DNA of 64,000 nt from CAWJMN01 sp963844055 (lineage in GTDB: Bacteria; Planctomycetota; Planctomycetia; Pirellulales; Pirellulaceae). The position numbers and the translations under genes were made by a program. This document shows, in pieces, positions 36,356-47,600 of this stretch. Positions within the stretch are counted from its first letter, which is position 1. Each line of letters begins with the position of its first letter. The notes under the pieces were generated by a model. The model saw nothing but the letters and a program-made list of their open reading frames with translations, was not told the origin of the DNA and did not search any database. The stretch is taken from positions 1,674,001 to 1,738,000 of the forward strand of contig CAWJMN010000002.1 of NCBI GenBank assembly GCA_963844055.1. The letters run 5' to 3'.

Positions 36356-39082
36356 CTACTCGACAAGATCAAATTGTTTGAGTAGCAATGCTCGGTCTAA
36401 CTGAATTGTGTCCGATACATCATCACGTGATAACACTTCATAGCCATCGACATTGAATACACGTTGTGCGATTGCTAATAGTCCACGAAGACGCAATGGC
36501 GGCAATTGAATCGCGCGAGCAAGTGCTGCTGATGTGATCTTACCACCACGTTCATCGATCGCTTGTATCAAACGCATAACCACAGCGTCCGTTGGCACTG
36601 ACCTTCCGCCCAATCGCTTCTGCTCCTCGTAGACGTGCGAAACAACAAGTCTGCTGATCCATTCAGCCTGTGCTTTTGCAGTCGGTGACTCCGATTTTGG
36701 AGCTGGGCTTACCTGTGTGGTGATTTCAGTGTGTTGATCCACCTTAGAGTTATCGAAGAGCATGCCAGGGGGTACATGCTTTGGTTCCGCTGGCTTCAGG
36801 AATGGAACCACCTCTGGCTCAGTATTGGGCAAACTAATCGCAATATCCCACCACAATGGAGTGTCGACTGGCGCCTCGCTCCAACCCACGGGAAAGGCAT
36901 TCGACGAATTAAGAATGGCTATCGGGATTACCATCTCCTGAGGAGAGACACCACCGTGGTATCCGTTCTTCTTGATGCCATACCGAATTCTCTCCGTCCA
37001 CGGCGCGATAAGCCTCCGTGTCTCGGGAATCACAACCCGCTCTCCAACGATTCTAACCTCGCCCTCTCCAGCATCGGCCGCGTCAAATCGCCATCGCTCG
37101 CCACCCTCATACTGCTTGCCTTTTGCGTTGCAATCAAGAATGTGCCCATGGTCGCTCAGCAAGATCACAGTTCTTCCGGCCATTTTTGCTTCGTGCAGCA
37201 ACACGGGTAGAACCTTAATCTCATCACGCGACCAACGGGTATCGATCTGTTCCCCTCTTAGCAAATGATCATCTACAGCATTGACCACGACTCCAACGAT
37301 CTTTCGATGAGCTGAACCTATTTCTTTGCGAACGTCGGCGGCTAAACTTGAATCGTCAGTTTCTTGCAAAGATGCCTTGTGAAACAGCACCGGCGGGAAT
37401 CCGCTACGGCACGCTTTCAAAAGAGCTGGATGTTCGGAGAAGCCAGCCTTTTCATTCGGCGCGTGCCCTTGCGACAGCTTTCCGGTTAGCAAACTTGTAC
37501 GCGATACTTCCGTCACGCTTGGAATCGTGGCAAGAGCTGGTCGCAGTCCGATTCCGTCTTCGGCAAGCAGTACCCAATCATGCCCAAGCACATCCGCCAT
37601 TAATTCTCGGAAGACTGCGACACTCATTCCGTCGATTACGACGACCAGCACTGGCCTTGTCGAGGCAATTGGAGCAACCACGCGTTCGAGTACTTGCTCA
37701 ACAGGAACGATGGTCTCGTCCGTCGATTTAGCCGCAACCCAATCTCGCAGGAGTTCTGCGAAACGAAGAGAATCATTCTCTCGCGCAGACGTCACTTTCT
37801 CGAATAACTGAGAATAAGCTTCCGACAGCTCTCGAACAGGATCGCCCGATCGCAGAGTAAGTCGAGCCCAGTCGATATAGCTGCCCTCACTTAAGTAACG
37901 CGTCGCCGCATCGGCGAGCGATTTAACATTACCTCTCGACTGATTTGTTCCAAGCCAGCGCACAAGTCGCATCGCCATATCAACACGCTCGAGTCGCCGC
38001 CGCTCTCGGCTGTGCCGATCATGCTGAGAGATCGCATTTCTTGCTTCAAGCAGATTGTCAACATTGTGGTTCGATCCAGCAACTACCTGCGATAACTGAT
38101 TGCCAAAGTTACCCAAACGTAAATCAAAGCCGATGGGTGATGTATCGCTCAGGTAGGCAAAAGCTTCCGCACCGACTTCCTTTAGAATCTCATCGGCACG
38201 TTGCAGCAACACTTGCTTGACTCGAACGTCGCTCAGTTGAAGACGCACAACTTCAGTGGCTGCTGCAGACCAACGCTCAATAATTGAATACTCGGGCGCA
38301 TGGCCATCAAAATACTTCTCTTCTAGCCTCCCAATTGCGCGTTCCAATCTCCCTTTTGCCACGCGATGAAAAACTACTCCAGCAGCTAACCCAAGGGGCA
38401 ACGCGTCTGGTAACCGGTTAGTTGACGACGCTGTAGCAGCACAGCTTAATACCGAAGCGACTGTAGCGCCTGCGGTGGATGCAAGCCACTCGTTGGTAGC
38501 TTCTTGGATCACACTCGATGCACTACAAAACCGATCCACATTATTGGTATCAGTAGACCATTTGAGAACCGCCAGGAGATCCAGTGAATACCCTGAAAGG
38601 CCCAGATAATGATCTAGCACGATCCCCCAGACGGTTTCGGCATCCAGAAAACCGCTCGCCACTGGCGGATAGCCTTTTGGTGGAATCAAGTCCATCAAAA
38701 CATCAGCCATCCAGCCGTATCTAGTCACACGTGGATCGATGGCTCGAACCTGAAATAATGCTTTGACAATCTGCCAGCTATCCAGAGGAATCAACTTACG
38801 CGGCTTCAATCGAACCAGAATATCGTCGCCAATATCTTTGTCGTCTAGATCTGTGACGAGCACAGTCGTTTTATCATCACCAGACTCTCGCAGCGCCAAT
38901 CGCATCGCAAGTGGCGAATCGCACTGATGTATCTGGAAGACTTCACCATTATCGTCGTAGCTGTTCTTTCCAGACCATTTCGCTTTGGAACGAATGGCGA
39001 TGTTCTTGGTTCCGGGGAGCTTCTTCCTTATCGCCGCTACCTGAGCCCTTATTTGGGCAAATGTTGGAGACGCGTCTTTCAT
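36356..39082 (-). CDS. pglZ: BREX phosphatase-like protein PglZ
   Basis: 908 aa. The alkaline-phosphatase-superfamily core (PglZ domain) has VLVVVIDGMSVAVFREL near residue 487 and the metal-binding VILLSDHGHILDCN near 640. A large N-terminal helical part (1-430) and a C-terminal wHTH-like end (TSAALARAIQLPPLRLRGLL) are present, as in BREX-2 PglZ proteins. PglZ is a core component needed for BREX methylation and exclusion. The start overlaps the pglY stop by ATGA. A GCTGAGC at 37154-37160 is in frame here (LLSDHG). Confidence 0.92.
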   Translation of the reverse strand: MKDASPTFAQIRAQVAAIRKKLPGTKNIAIRSKAKWSGKNSYDDNGEVFQIHQCDSPLAMRLALRESGDDKTTVLVTDLDDKDIGDDILVRLKPRKLIPLDSWQIVKALFQVRAIDPRVTRYGWMADVLMDLIPPKGYPPVASGFLDAETVWGIVLDHYLGLSGYSLDLLAVLKWSTDTNNVDRFCSASSVIQEATNEWLASTAGATVASVLSCAATASSTNRLPDALPLGLAAGVVFHRVAKGRLERAIGRLEEKYFDGHAPEYSIIERWSAAATEVVRLQLSDVRVKQVLLQRADEILKEVGAEAFAYLSDTSPIGFDLRLGNFGNQLSQVVAGSNHNVDNLLEARNAISQHDRHSRERRRLERVDMAMRLVRWLGTNQSRGNVKSLADAATRYLSEGSYIDWARLTLRSGDPVRELSEAYSQLFEKVTSARENDSLRFAELLRDWVAAKSTDETIVPVEQVLERVVAPIASTRPVLVVVIDGMSVAVFRELMADVLGHDWVLLAEDGIGLRPALATIPSVTEVSRTSLLTGKLSQGHAPNEKAGFSEHPALLKACRSGFPPVLFHKASLQETDDSSLAADVRKEIGSAHRKIVGVVVNAVDDHLLRGEQIDTRWSRDEIKVLPVLLHEAKMAGRTVILLSDHGHILDCNAKGKQYEGGERWRFDAADAGEGEVRIVGERVVIPETRRLIAPWTERIRYGIKKNGYHGGVSPQEMVIPIAILNSSNAFPVGWSEAPVDTPLWWDIAISLPNTEPEVVPFLKPAEPKHVPPGMLFDNSKVDQHTEITTQVSPAPKSESPTAKAQAEWISRLVVSHVYEEQKRLGGRSVPTDAVVMRLIQAIDERGGKITSAALARAIQLPPLRLRGLLAIAQRVFNVDGYEVLSRDDVSDTIQLDRALLLKQFDLVE

Positions 39083-42000
39083 CGATTGCCCCCATTTTCT
39101 TCAACGATCCAGCTTGCGTTGAACTTAATCACCTGTTTGTCGATGTATTTCTGTTCAAGTTCATTGACGATCTTCTTGAGCTCGCCGATCGACAGATCCG
39201 ACCTGCTTTCCGATTCTAAAATCCTTTTCGTGGTTGTCGGTCTGACAACCAGAGACGGCGGCACACCTGGCACCGACTCTCCGGCGGCACCTGTGACTGG
39301 CGAAGAAGCGGGTGGCGTTGGTGGAGTCACGTGAGCCAGGAGACGAAGCGCTTTGGACTGAGCTTCCACCAGGGTAGGCCCAAGGGATGTGACATGTTCG
39401 TCGGATTGCAAAGCCTGAACGATGGACGAGCGAATCGATTGTGCAGTAGCCTGCCGTTCGTCACTGAGCTTCGAGATCACATCAAACATTTCCCAGCTCG
39501 CACTCTCAATTGTTGCCGACAACTGCGCGGATTTACTTAGGCATTCTCCCATGGCAGCTTCGGTCGTGGCGACCGATGCTGAGGCGAGCGCCACAACAAC
39601 CTGCCCTGCTTCAGTGGCGTGCAGCTTCTCGACCAAACTTGCCGTTGCTAAGGCCGTCGTGAGCCGTGGACTGCTTGCAGGATCAACACCGAGCTTCGCT
39701 CAGCCGTTCTTTGAGTCGCTCCCTAAGCGTCGCGCATGTGCCACGTACTTCAGAAGCTCTCTTCTTAAGCTCGGCCGAGAGACTTGCAACCGTCGTTGCC
39801 TTCATAAGCGGCGAGACAGCTATGCCAAAGATTTGTGCAGCTCGATTGACCGCCACAGCCCAATAAGTCTCATCAGGCAGCTTTTGCTCTTGTAGCACGT
39901 ATTCGTTTGAGAGATTAGTTAGTGAGACTTCCACTGGCGCGTTGTGAAAGACGAACGTTCGATTAGTCTGCTCGGCATAGGTAAGAATCACCAGATTCTG
40001 TGCCTCTTTGGGCAGCCCCATCGCCCGAGGTTGATCGATCCACTTGCGGAGCTGCCCAACGCTAATCGAACCGGGTGATTCTGCGGCCTTCTTGTTGAAG
40101 TGATTGCGCCAATGATGCCCAATCACAAAGTGGGTCGCATCGTGTCCCATCTCACCTAGCTGAAGTGGATTGGCAATATGGCGCACCAACGATCGAATTG
40201 TCTTGTCAACTGCCACACGTCCATCTTGTGACTGAGCCGCCTCGGTTAGCACTGCTTGAACCTTTCGAAGGTTACCAATCTTCACTTCCGCTTCAAAGTT
40301 CGGTGCTCCCGGGAATTCACTTGCCAGGGCCTGACTTAACAGATGATTCATCGCAGCGCCAAGGTTGGCCGCGACCGGAGGCTGGGGGTCGAAACCATCA
40401 TCTAGAGAGACAAACTGCTCATTCTGTTCAAGCTCGTGAGTTGTATCAAGCGAGCCCTGGGTAATCGCATCTAGGCCGTATGCAGCGTCCAAGTGATTTT
40501 GAACGCGTGTTCGCAGAACACTTCGTTGATTCTCCAATAGCGACTTTGCCGAATTTCGATCTTGTGGAGATAGGTGATTAGAATACTGGCTAAATCGCTC
40601 ACCAGTGAGAATATGTTCAAGTATTACCAGCATTCCCAAGTCCTTCAATGCATCTGCACTAAAGAACTGTGGAATCCAGCAGATCGTCTTTGCGCCAAGT
40701 GGATTTATTGTCTTGAATTTTTGAAGCCTGCTAATATCATCTTTTGGGCCGTGGTTTGGCTCATCAAACGGAAAGTCGATAATCAATTTCCAGTCGGCAC
40801 TGTCATTCTCAATCGATGCATCAGGCAAATCACGAATATTCTTAAATAGAACAACGCATGACCGACTCGTGTTTTTCCAGGTGAAGTCGTAATGCTGCTG
40901 AAATTCATCCTCGCCTGAGACCCCTAATTGTTCAAACAGCATTTGCCGAACACGACGAATACGATTGCCCTGATTGTCTTCGCGTTCCGCCTGCTTGATG
41001 ATCCCTTCGGTATCAACGCCGGACAGCTGAATCGAAATGGATGGGTTTGTTTCTTCGCCAATACGAATTTCACCTACACTGGCAGCCCAGTTACGCACAC
41101 GACGCAGAACTTCCAGTCCCTCACGTCCTGCAATTGGAGTCTTGATCGTGCCGTGATTCAGTGCCGCAAGGCGTTCCGCGTTAAGTCCACGTAGCGTTTC
41201 TACTTCAGGGACTAGCGCCGATAGGAGCAGTGTCTTTACCAGTCGATCATCATTACGAAAGCCCACTCGTCTCGGATCATCGTTTGGCAACGTCTCTAAT
41301 TCCTCTCGACGTCCGTGAGTTTTTTCAAGCATCGGCAACAGCTTCTGATGATACAGTCGCTTGGCATTATCGAAGTGAATCGCCATCTCCTGGCTGAACG
41401 CTTCGTCGCCGTGAGCAATTACATCAAACAGATCGCCGACAGGGACAATATCGCCGACCATAAGCATATCGCGTTGCTCAACCAGCAGCTGCATCATGAC
41501 CTTAAGGGCCGTACGTTCGCGTTGCAGCACACTCGACACCGCGATGAGTGTCTGAACTAGCGCAGGGCTAAAAGGATAGACCTTGCGGAACATCTCCCGG
41601 TCACCTTCACCGGTCAGCAGTGTCGTCATCACCGACTCGCGGATTTTGGCCGTCTGTTCGAACGCCGCATTTAACTCTTGTCGAGCCAACGTCGAATGGC
41701 ACTTCAAAACACGACGCTCGGCAATCGCAGGTAAGTTTCGATCTTCCAGCGTGATCTTGTGGAAGCGACCTTCCCAATGCTTAAGTGCGTCACCAAAATT
41801 CAGCCGGTCGGCTCCGGGCACGGAATCACCGATTAACTCACTCAGATCACGCTGGCGTGCGATAAAGCTAACAATCGGGATCGGACGATCGGCCGTCTGG
41901 GCTTCCACCAGCTTGGCCAGCTTCTGCCCTTCCTGATGCACAAATTTTAAATCCGCAGCGTGACTGGCTAGCCACAGAATCAGCTCATCTAGAAAAAGGA

Positions 42001-42787
42001 TTAGCGCATCGTAGCCAAGATCTTTTGCGTGTCGGCTAATAACCGACAGTCCCTTGTCCAGCGAAATGAAAGCCTCGCCATGTCCGCCCGCTTGCGAGTC
42101 ATAAGAACCGAAAAACTTTGCGACGAGCGCACTAATTAGCTGTGATCGCTCTTCCGATCCTGGGTCAGCATCGACAGCGCTATCGAACCGCGCAGCATCC
42201 CAGCCTGAATCGACGTCACCAAAATCACTATCGGCAGTGGCTCCTTCGCTCAGGGCAGAAAAGAATGCGTCGTCACCCATGCGTTGTCGCAGCGCAGACG
42301 CATCCTTGAACAATCCCTCAGCCAAATAAACGCCAGGAATCGGCGCATTAGGGTGGACCCGGCGGACAAAATCGACATACCCTCCCAAGATTCCCGATTC
42401 CACATCGTGGGCAGCGATCATGTGGTAAGGAACCAGCAAGAACTTCTTCCCTTCGATCCACGAGTTGTGCTTCTGAATCACTGACGCAAGCTCAGGGATT
42501 CCTCGAGCAGCCGAATCACCCGACAGGATGAGGTGCAGGATCGCCATGAAGTGGCTCTTACCGCTACCAAAACTCCCGTGCAAATAAGTCGCCTTGCTGG
42601 TACGTCCTTGAACTGATCCCTTGATAAAGTTCAGTGCATCATCAAAGGCCAGGACAAGTTGAGGCGTTGGCACATAGGCCGCAACAGTCACCTGCGGGTC
42701 AGTAATCCCTTCGGTCAGTCGCAAAACGAACTGGCCTTTGTCGATGTGATCGGGAATATCAATAAGATCTTTGAGTAGCGTAGACAT
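39079..42787 (-). CDS. pglY: BREX type 2 P-loop ATPase PglY (one frame break)
   Basis: This is a BrxC/PglY-type ATPase. Walker A (HGSFGSGKSHFMAIL) is at residues 70-84, with a Walker B-like LILFLDELILWL near 270. The ORF from 42787 stops at 39683 after RERLKERLSEARC. Its heptamer GCTGAGC (39698-39704), minus one base, gives KERLAKLGVDPASSPRLTTAL and runs on to 39079, ending in a helical tail (LSIGELKKIVNELEQKYIDK) that suits PglY. The restored gene has 1236 codons. It overlaps pglZ by ATGA, which supports 39079 as the true end. An intact GCTAGC at 41967 lies in the same gene. Confidence 0.9.
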
Positions 42788-42790
42788 GGT

Positions 42791-43438
42791 TTACTTCTTG
42801 AGTTTAGAAAGGCACTCATCAATGTCTCTTAAGCCCTTGATGACATTTTCAACTATGTCGAGCTCAGATTTTGGATCTGGTGGGTGTCGTACAGAACCGT
42901 GCGTGCTTGACACGTGAGCAGCTTCGCCTCGGCGTTCACCAAAGGAGTTCATAGTAGCTAGCCACAATGGGTCAAAGCTGTTCGGATCAACTCCTGCGGG
43001 CAAAAGTAACTGCAATATATTCTTCTCTTTTAATCCATGGTTTTCTCGAATTGCTGAAAAAAAAGCATTTGCCGCCTGATCAAGACGGGACTTTAAATGA
43101 AGTAGAGCATCGTGCTTTACTTGTGCGTTTGACGAACCAGCTCTAAGTGTATCGGGAGGAAAATCTGCGAGTCGACCGCTAAAAGCCACCAATGCAATCA
43201 GTGTCTTTCGTACGACCCCACTGGCTTTCCATTCACTTAGAGCATGTAACACAACCTCTCTGGCTCTTTCCTCAATAAAGTGCTCAATCTCTGCATGAGC
43301 TAAAACGCGATATCCCCGCGCACGTGATATCACGCGATCAGGATAGCTACCGGTAGGGTCGAACTGGCGTGGAAGTAATTGCCTCCGCAGCTCCCTAAGC
43401 GACATTTCCAGTTTTTTAAATCGAGTAGATCGTGCCAC
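42791..43438 (-). CDS. MAE_28990/MAE_18760-like HEPN nuclease
   Basis: About 215 aa from GTG 43438, which overlaps the DUF262 stop region (ATG 43405 is the alternative). The pattern LRRQLLPRQFDPTG, then RARGYRVLAHAEIEHFIEERARE, is that of the MAE_28990/MAE_18760-like HEPN family. FGERRGEAAHVSS near the C-terminus gives Arg-x4-His. It sits between a DUF262 gene and pglY inside the BREX operon. In other genomes DUF262 and this HEPN type often pair, so I read the two as an RNase effector and its sensor or partner. Confidence 0.75.
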   Translation of the reverse strand: MARSTRFKKLEMSLRELRRQLLPRQFDPTGSYPDRVISRARGYRVLAHAEIEHFIEERAREVVLHALSEWKASGVVRKTLIALVAFSGRLADFPPDTLRAGSSNAQVKHDALLHLKSRLDQAANAFFSAIRENHGLKEKNILQLLLPAGVDPNSFDPLWLATMNSFGERRGEAAHVSSTHGSVRHPPDPKSELDIVENVIKGLRDIDECLSKLKK

Positions 43439-43440
43439 CC

Positions 43441-44631
43441 CTACCCCCCAGAAACACATATACGATTGTCGACAAGTCTTGGCACGACAACAACTGGAAA
43501 CAGCCTCTGTAAGGCACGGCCCCAAAGCTCAAAACGCCTGAATGTCGCACCTATACTTTTTGTTGTTGTTGTCACGGCTGAAATGAAATCAGGTGATGAA
43601 TCACAAAGATCTTTGTAGGCTTGAAGAATTTCGTCTCTTCTTGATGCAGCCGCAAATCGTAATCTATCATCGGAAAAGTAATACACGAGCACATCAAATA
43701 TCGCACGATTGAACTGCCCTTGAAATGCCGATCCATTCCATCTTCTCGCGACAAAGGTTTCTGTAAACACTTCAAAGCAAAACGATGTCGAGGCCTCAAA
43801 ATTCGCTACGCATTCTTTAACTCGATCATGTAATTCATCCCATTTGTCATTCAATGTCATGCACGTATGGTCCAAAAACTGCTTCAGATTTCCGTTGTAG
43901 GAGTCAAGATAGAACTGAAACGCAATGTACCTCAGGAGCAACTCAGTGTCTCGCATCCTAAAGTCAGGTTCATCCGTCTTGAGCAATGACCTTAGGACAG
44001 GGCTTTCCGCTGAGTTGTCGTCGACAAAATCCACGAATGGACCTGGTAAAAGCGCCTGCCGCAACTCTTGAGGCGACAATGCTACGCTGCCTGTATTCAG
44101 TCGGACAAATACGAGGAACAAAAACTCGGTACTCGGCCAGTTGCGAATAACTACAGTGCGTATCGTCTGATTCAAAAAGGTGTCAATATCGCCTCGAAAT
44201 GATGCGTCATTGGAGAGTTGAGAAAATGTCCGCCCTTGCAGATCGTCTCGAATATCAAGCGACTTCAAAGCAAACTCGTTATTGCGACCTACTCCCCCAC
44301 CGACGAATTGAAGCAAAGTTAGCAGTCGCTGCTTACCGTCGAGCACGAGAAATCTTCCTCGTGCTCCTTGCTGCTCAGCAAGAACGATTTGCGGCACAGG
44401 TAAGCCTAAGAACAATGATTCAAGAAATTTGCTCTTCCTTGATATATCCCAAGCATCTCGTCGTTGGAAACGTGGAGTTAGCTGAATATTTCCACGCTGT
44501 AGCTGTGAGACTACGGTCTCGGTCGTCCAGTCGGTCGATGTCACAACGGCTTCATTAAAATTCTGAACTCTCGACCGGCTGTTGCCTTCTAAATCGTCGG
44601 CGAACTCAAACTCAAACAACTCATTCTGCAT
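43441..44631 (-). CDS. DUF262 (GmrSD/ParB-like) protein
   Basis: 396 aa. The DUF262 hallmark FLVLDGKQRLLTLLQF (DGxQR-type NTP-binding/nicking motif) is near residue 95, preceded by LTPRFQRRDAWD. RLNTGSVALSPQELRQALLPG near 185 also fits. It lacks the GmrSD C-terminal DUF1524 His-Me nuclease. DUF262 domains hydrolyse nucleotides and sense modified phage DNA in GmrSD, BrxU and SspE-like systems. It lies 18 bp after pglX and directly before the HEPN gene, so it is a BREX accessory pair with that gene. Confidence 0.8.
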   Translation of the reverse strand: MQNELFEFEFADDLEGNSRSRVQNFNEAVVTSTDWTTETVVSQLQRGNIQLTPRFQRRDAWDISRKSKFLESLFLGLPVPQIVLAEQQGARGRFLVLDGKQRLLTLLQFVGGGVGRNNEFALKSLDIRDDLQGRTFSQLSNDASFRGDIDTFLNQTIRTVVIRNWPSTEFLFLVFVRLNTGSVALSPQELRQALLPGPFVDFVDDNSAESPVLRSLLKTDEPDFRMRDTELLLRYIAFQFYLDSYNGNLKQFLDHTCMTLNDKWDELHDRVKECVANFEASTSFCFEVFTETFVARRWNGSAFQGQFNRAIFDVLVYYFSDDRLRFAAASRRDEILQAYKDLCDSSPDFISAVTTTTKSIGATFRRFELWGRALQRLFPVVVVPRLVDNRICVSGG

Positions 44632-44649
44632 AAAACGTCCTTATTCGTG

Positions 44650-47600
44650 TTAGGGGTTGTTTGTACGTTTTGCACTGCGTTTAGTCCTAGTGACCACCGG
44701 CACCCACGCCTTGATCTCCTCCAGCGTCTTGCCCAAGTTACGCGCCTCTTCGTTGACGAAGCCTTCAAAATAGTCTCCCATGCGAAGGCCGTCAAAGTTG
44801 GGGTTGGGGTCGTTGTGCCATTCCTTCAGCCAGGGAAGAAGCTCAATCAGGCAAGCAAGCAAGGGGATCAGCCGAGGATCGTCGCTGCCGCCGAATTCGG
44901 TTTGCACCCGAACATAGTAGGCGCTGATGGCTTGAGCCTGTTGCAGATGGTCGTAGCCAGCCCAGCAGAGGGCAAGTGTTCCATCGGGGCCTTCACAGTG
45001 TGGAAAGCTGATCCAGCGTTCCTTCGGCACATCCAGCTTGCCTCGCAGTGCCCAATTTCGGGCTCCACCGGCCGAGAAGAAGTCGGCGCTAATGTACTTA
45101 GGGGGAACGGGAATCGTGCCGAGCGACTCGCCGGCATCTTCACGGCGTTGCAGGTCCCAGGTCTTCTCCCACTCGGCACGCTTGCGAAGGCCGGAGTCCT
45201 TATAGCGTAGGATCGGCAAGTGAGGAACGCTCTCAGCCAGGACCAGTTCTTCAACCAGTGCCTGAACATCGAAGGCAGCATCATCTCGGTAGAGTTCGCC
45301 GACTTCCATGAACTGCGGATCGCGGCGCGCCGCATCGGCAAGCTGTGCGACGGAGTAGATGGCGACTTCAGAGAGTGGGGACCACGGAGGCACAGAGTTC
45401 ACGGTGCCTACTTTCCCCGCATCCCCTTTCCTGCCCTCTCCGTGTCTCGGTGGTGAATCCTCACTCATCCGGCCATCAAAGTCCAAGTAAGTTTCCAAGC
45501 GAAGCAGCAACCATTCACGCAGCGCACGTTCAAGTTGCGATTCCCAAGGCTCGGTGTTCCATCGACGTTTGTATTCAGGTTGCTCAATCAATCGAATATT
45601 TGGATCATTTTCAATGAGCTCAATCCGTCGCTCGACAAGCTTCTTGTAGTCCTCAGGCCATTCAGTAGGCAGTTCAGTGATTGGTATGGAGCCATGGCGT
45701 TCGAACCACGTTGACCGTGCTTCACCAGCTGCAATCCGACGTGCTAAGACTATCTCAAACGCACGTTGCCCAACGATCAATGGCGGAGGATTGTCAGTTA
45801 ACACCTCAGCTTCATCGCGAATCAATTCAAAGCCTAAGTAATTCTCCCAATCTAATTCTTCCTGGATTGAGATCATCTTTGCAATGATGGCATCGACTGA
45901 ACGTTGGCAGCTAGCGATGGAAGATCTGAGATTAGACTCATGTTGGACAATCGCCATGTAAGCGGAATATTTTTGTATACTTAAAGCCAACTCAATTAAC
46001 GATTGCGTTCTATCACTAGGCAAAGTCTTGCTAATCGGAATATTCTCCACCATGGCCCCGCTATATTCGAACGTATTAAATGCAGGGTCGCCCGTGGTGC
46101 GTGCTCCGTGCTGATCCGTTGAATCACCTTTGTTGTGTGCAACCTGTTTCAGCCAAAAACAGACGACTGAAGAATTTAACACGCCAACAATGTCTGCAAA
46201 TTGCTGTGGATGATCCTCGGGTCGCAATTCAACAACCGGACTATGCCGATTGCATACTATCTTATCACGAGTAACTACAAAGTTATTGTGTGTAGCAACA
46301 GCTGAGAAATGAATGACCGGTGTACGCGTAGACCGATCTCTCATAACTATCGCGTACTCGTACCATTGCATACCTCTTTGGGACTTTGTTTTCCCGAAGA
46401 ATAGGCCTGATTTGAGAATCGAACGAAACGGCCATAAATATTGAGATGCTGCTCTTGATATTTTTGGTAACACCACACTCTTCTCGTCATATAGGAAGAG
46501 ACAGTATTCATCCGTCGTGCAGAACCAGTCTCGGAGGTGGTCGCCAGTGACATATCGCTGTAGTTCTGCCAGTGGAACACCTCTTCGTTGCCAATCGGAT
46601 AGAGGCTGGCCAACAAAAACGTCGTCATCCCCAGAGTATGCCATAACTCCAACGGAACGAACGAAATGTGACAGCTTAGAACTTCTGTTGTCAAGGTTTT
46701 CCTTAAGCTCGGCGGCACCACCTCCGCCAATAGACCATGGATGGTTGTGAAAGTAGCCACGCGACGAATCAAGAATGCTTATGAAGGCGTTTTGGTACCC
46801 TGGTTCATCAAGATGGCTTCGGATTGATTGCCAAACTAAGCCCAATTTAGGCGTGATAGGAGTTGAGGGTTCGCCGCGAATTCCCATCGCTGCACGAAGC
46901 GTCGCACTTACAGCCTTGCGGTTCCGCCCAAATAAAATCACAGTCGGCGTACCGTGTCCGGGTATATATGCTCCACTGGTATCAATCACATGCGTCAAAT
47001 CAACGGCGGGAACAACAGTTTCAATTAGTTTCTTCCCAAACTCACGCTTCATAAAAGAGTTTGCTGTGATTTGCCCTGTAAAGCCGCCTTGCACGGCAAG
47101 CTGAAAAATCTGCTGTAGAAATGGTACAGCAAGCGAATACTTTCCATGGCAGGCAGAGAATCGTTTGCGATACCAATCGTTTAGCTTTTGATCTTTGGGG
47201 ACGATGTACGGAGGATTGGCGACCACGCAGTGAAACGTAGCGGGCTTAAGCAACGCTCGAACGATCTGTAGATCCTCACCCGGATAGGAATGGGAATACA
47301 GTTCTTCGTCGGTCGCACTATCGGCAAAGTTCATTAAGTCCTGCCTCTCTTGCGCCCGTCTTTCTTGGTTCGGCCCATGCAAGAGTGAATCGCCGCAGGC
47401 CACTTGAATGCGAAAGCCTGGTGCATCAATCAACCGCTTAATGTTGCATGCGTTCATGGCTGCGAGTAGCAACCGAAACTTCGCAATCGCGACTGCAAAG
47501 GGGTTGATATCCACTCCATGAATGCTTTCAAGCGCCCGCTGCGTCAGTTCACGAATATTAGTGCCGGGTTCTTTGCGTTGCCAACGCTCCAACAATCGAG

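Noticed and set aside
1659..39704. Programmed ribosomal frameshifting as the cause of the GCTGAGC/GCTCAGC frame breaks
   Set aside because: The heptamer is in a different codon phase at 11235, and the XRE gene on the other strand still reads GCTCAGC on the plus strand. A translational signal should follow the mRNA, not the plus strand.
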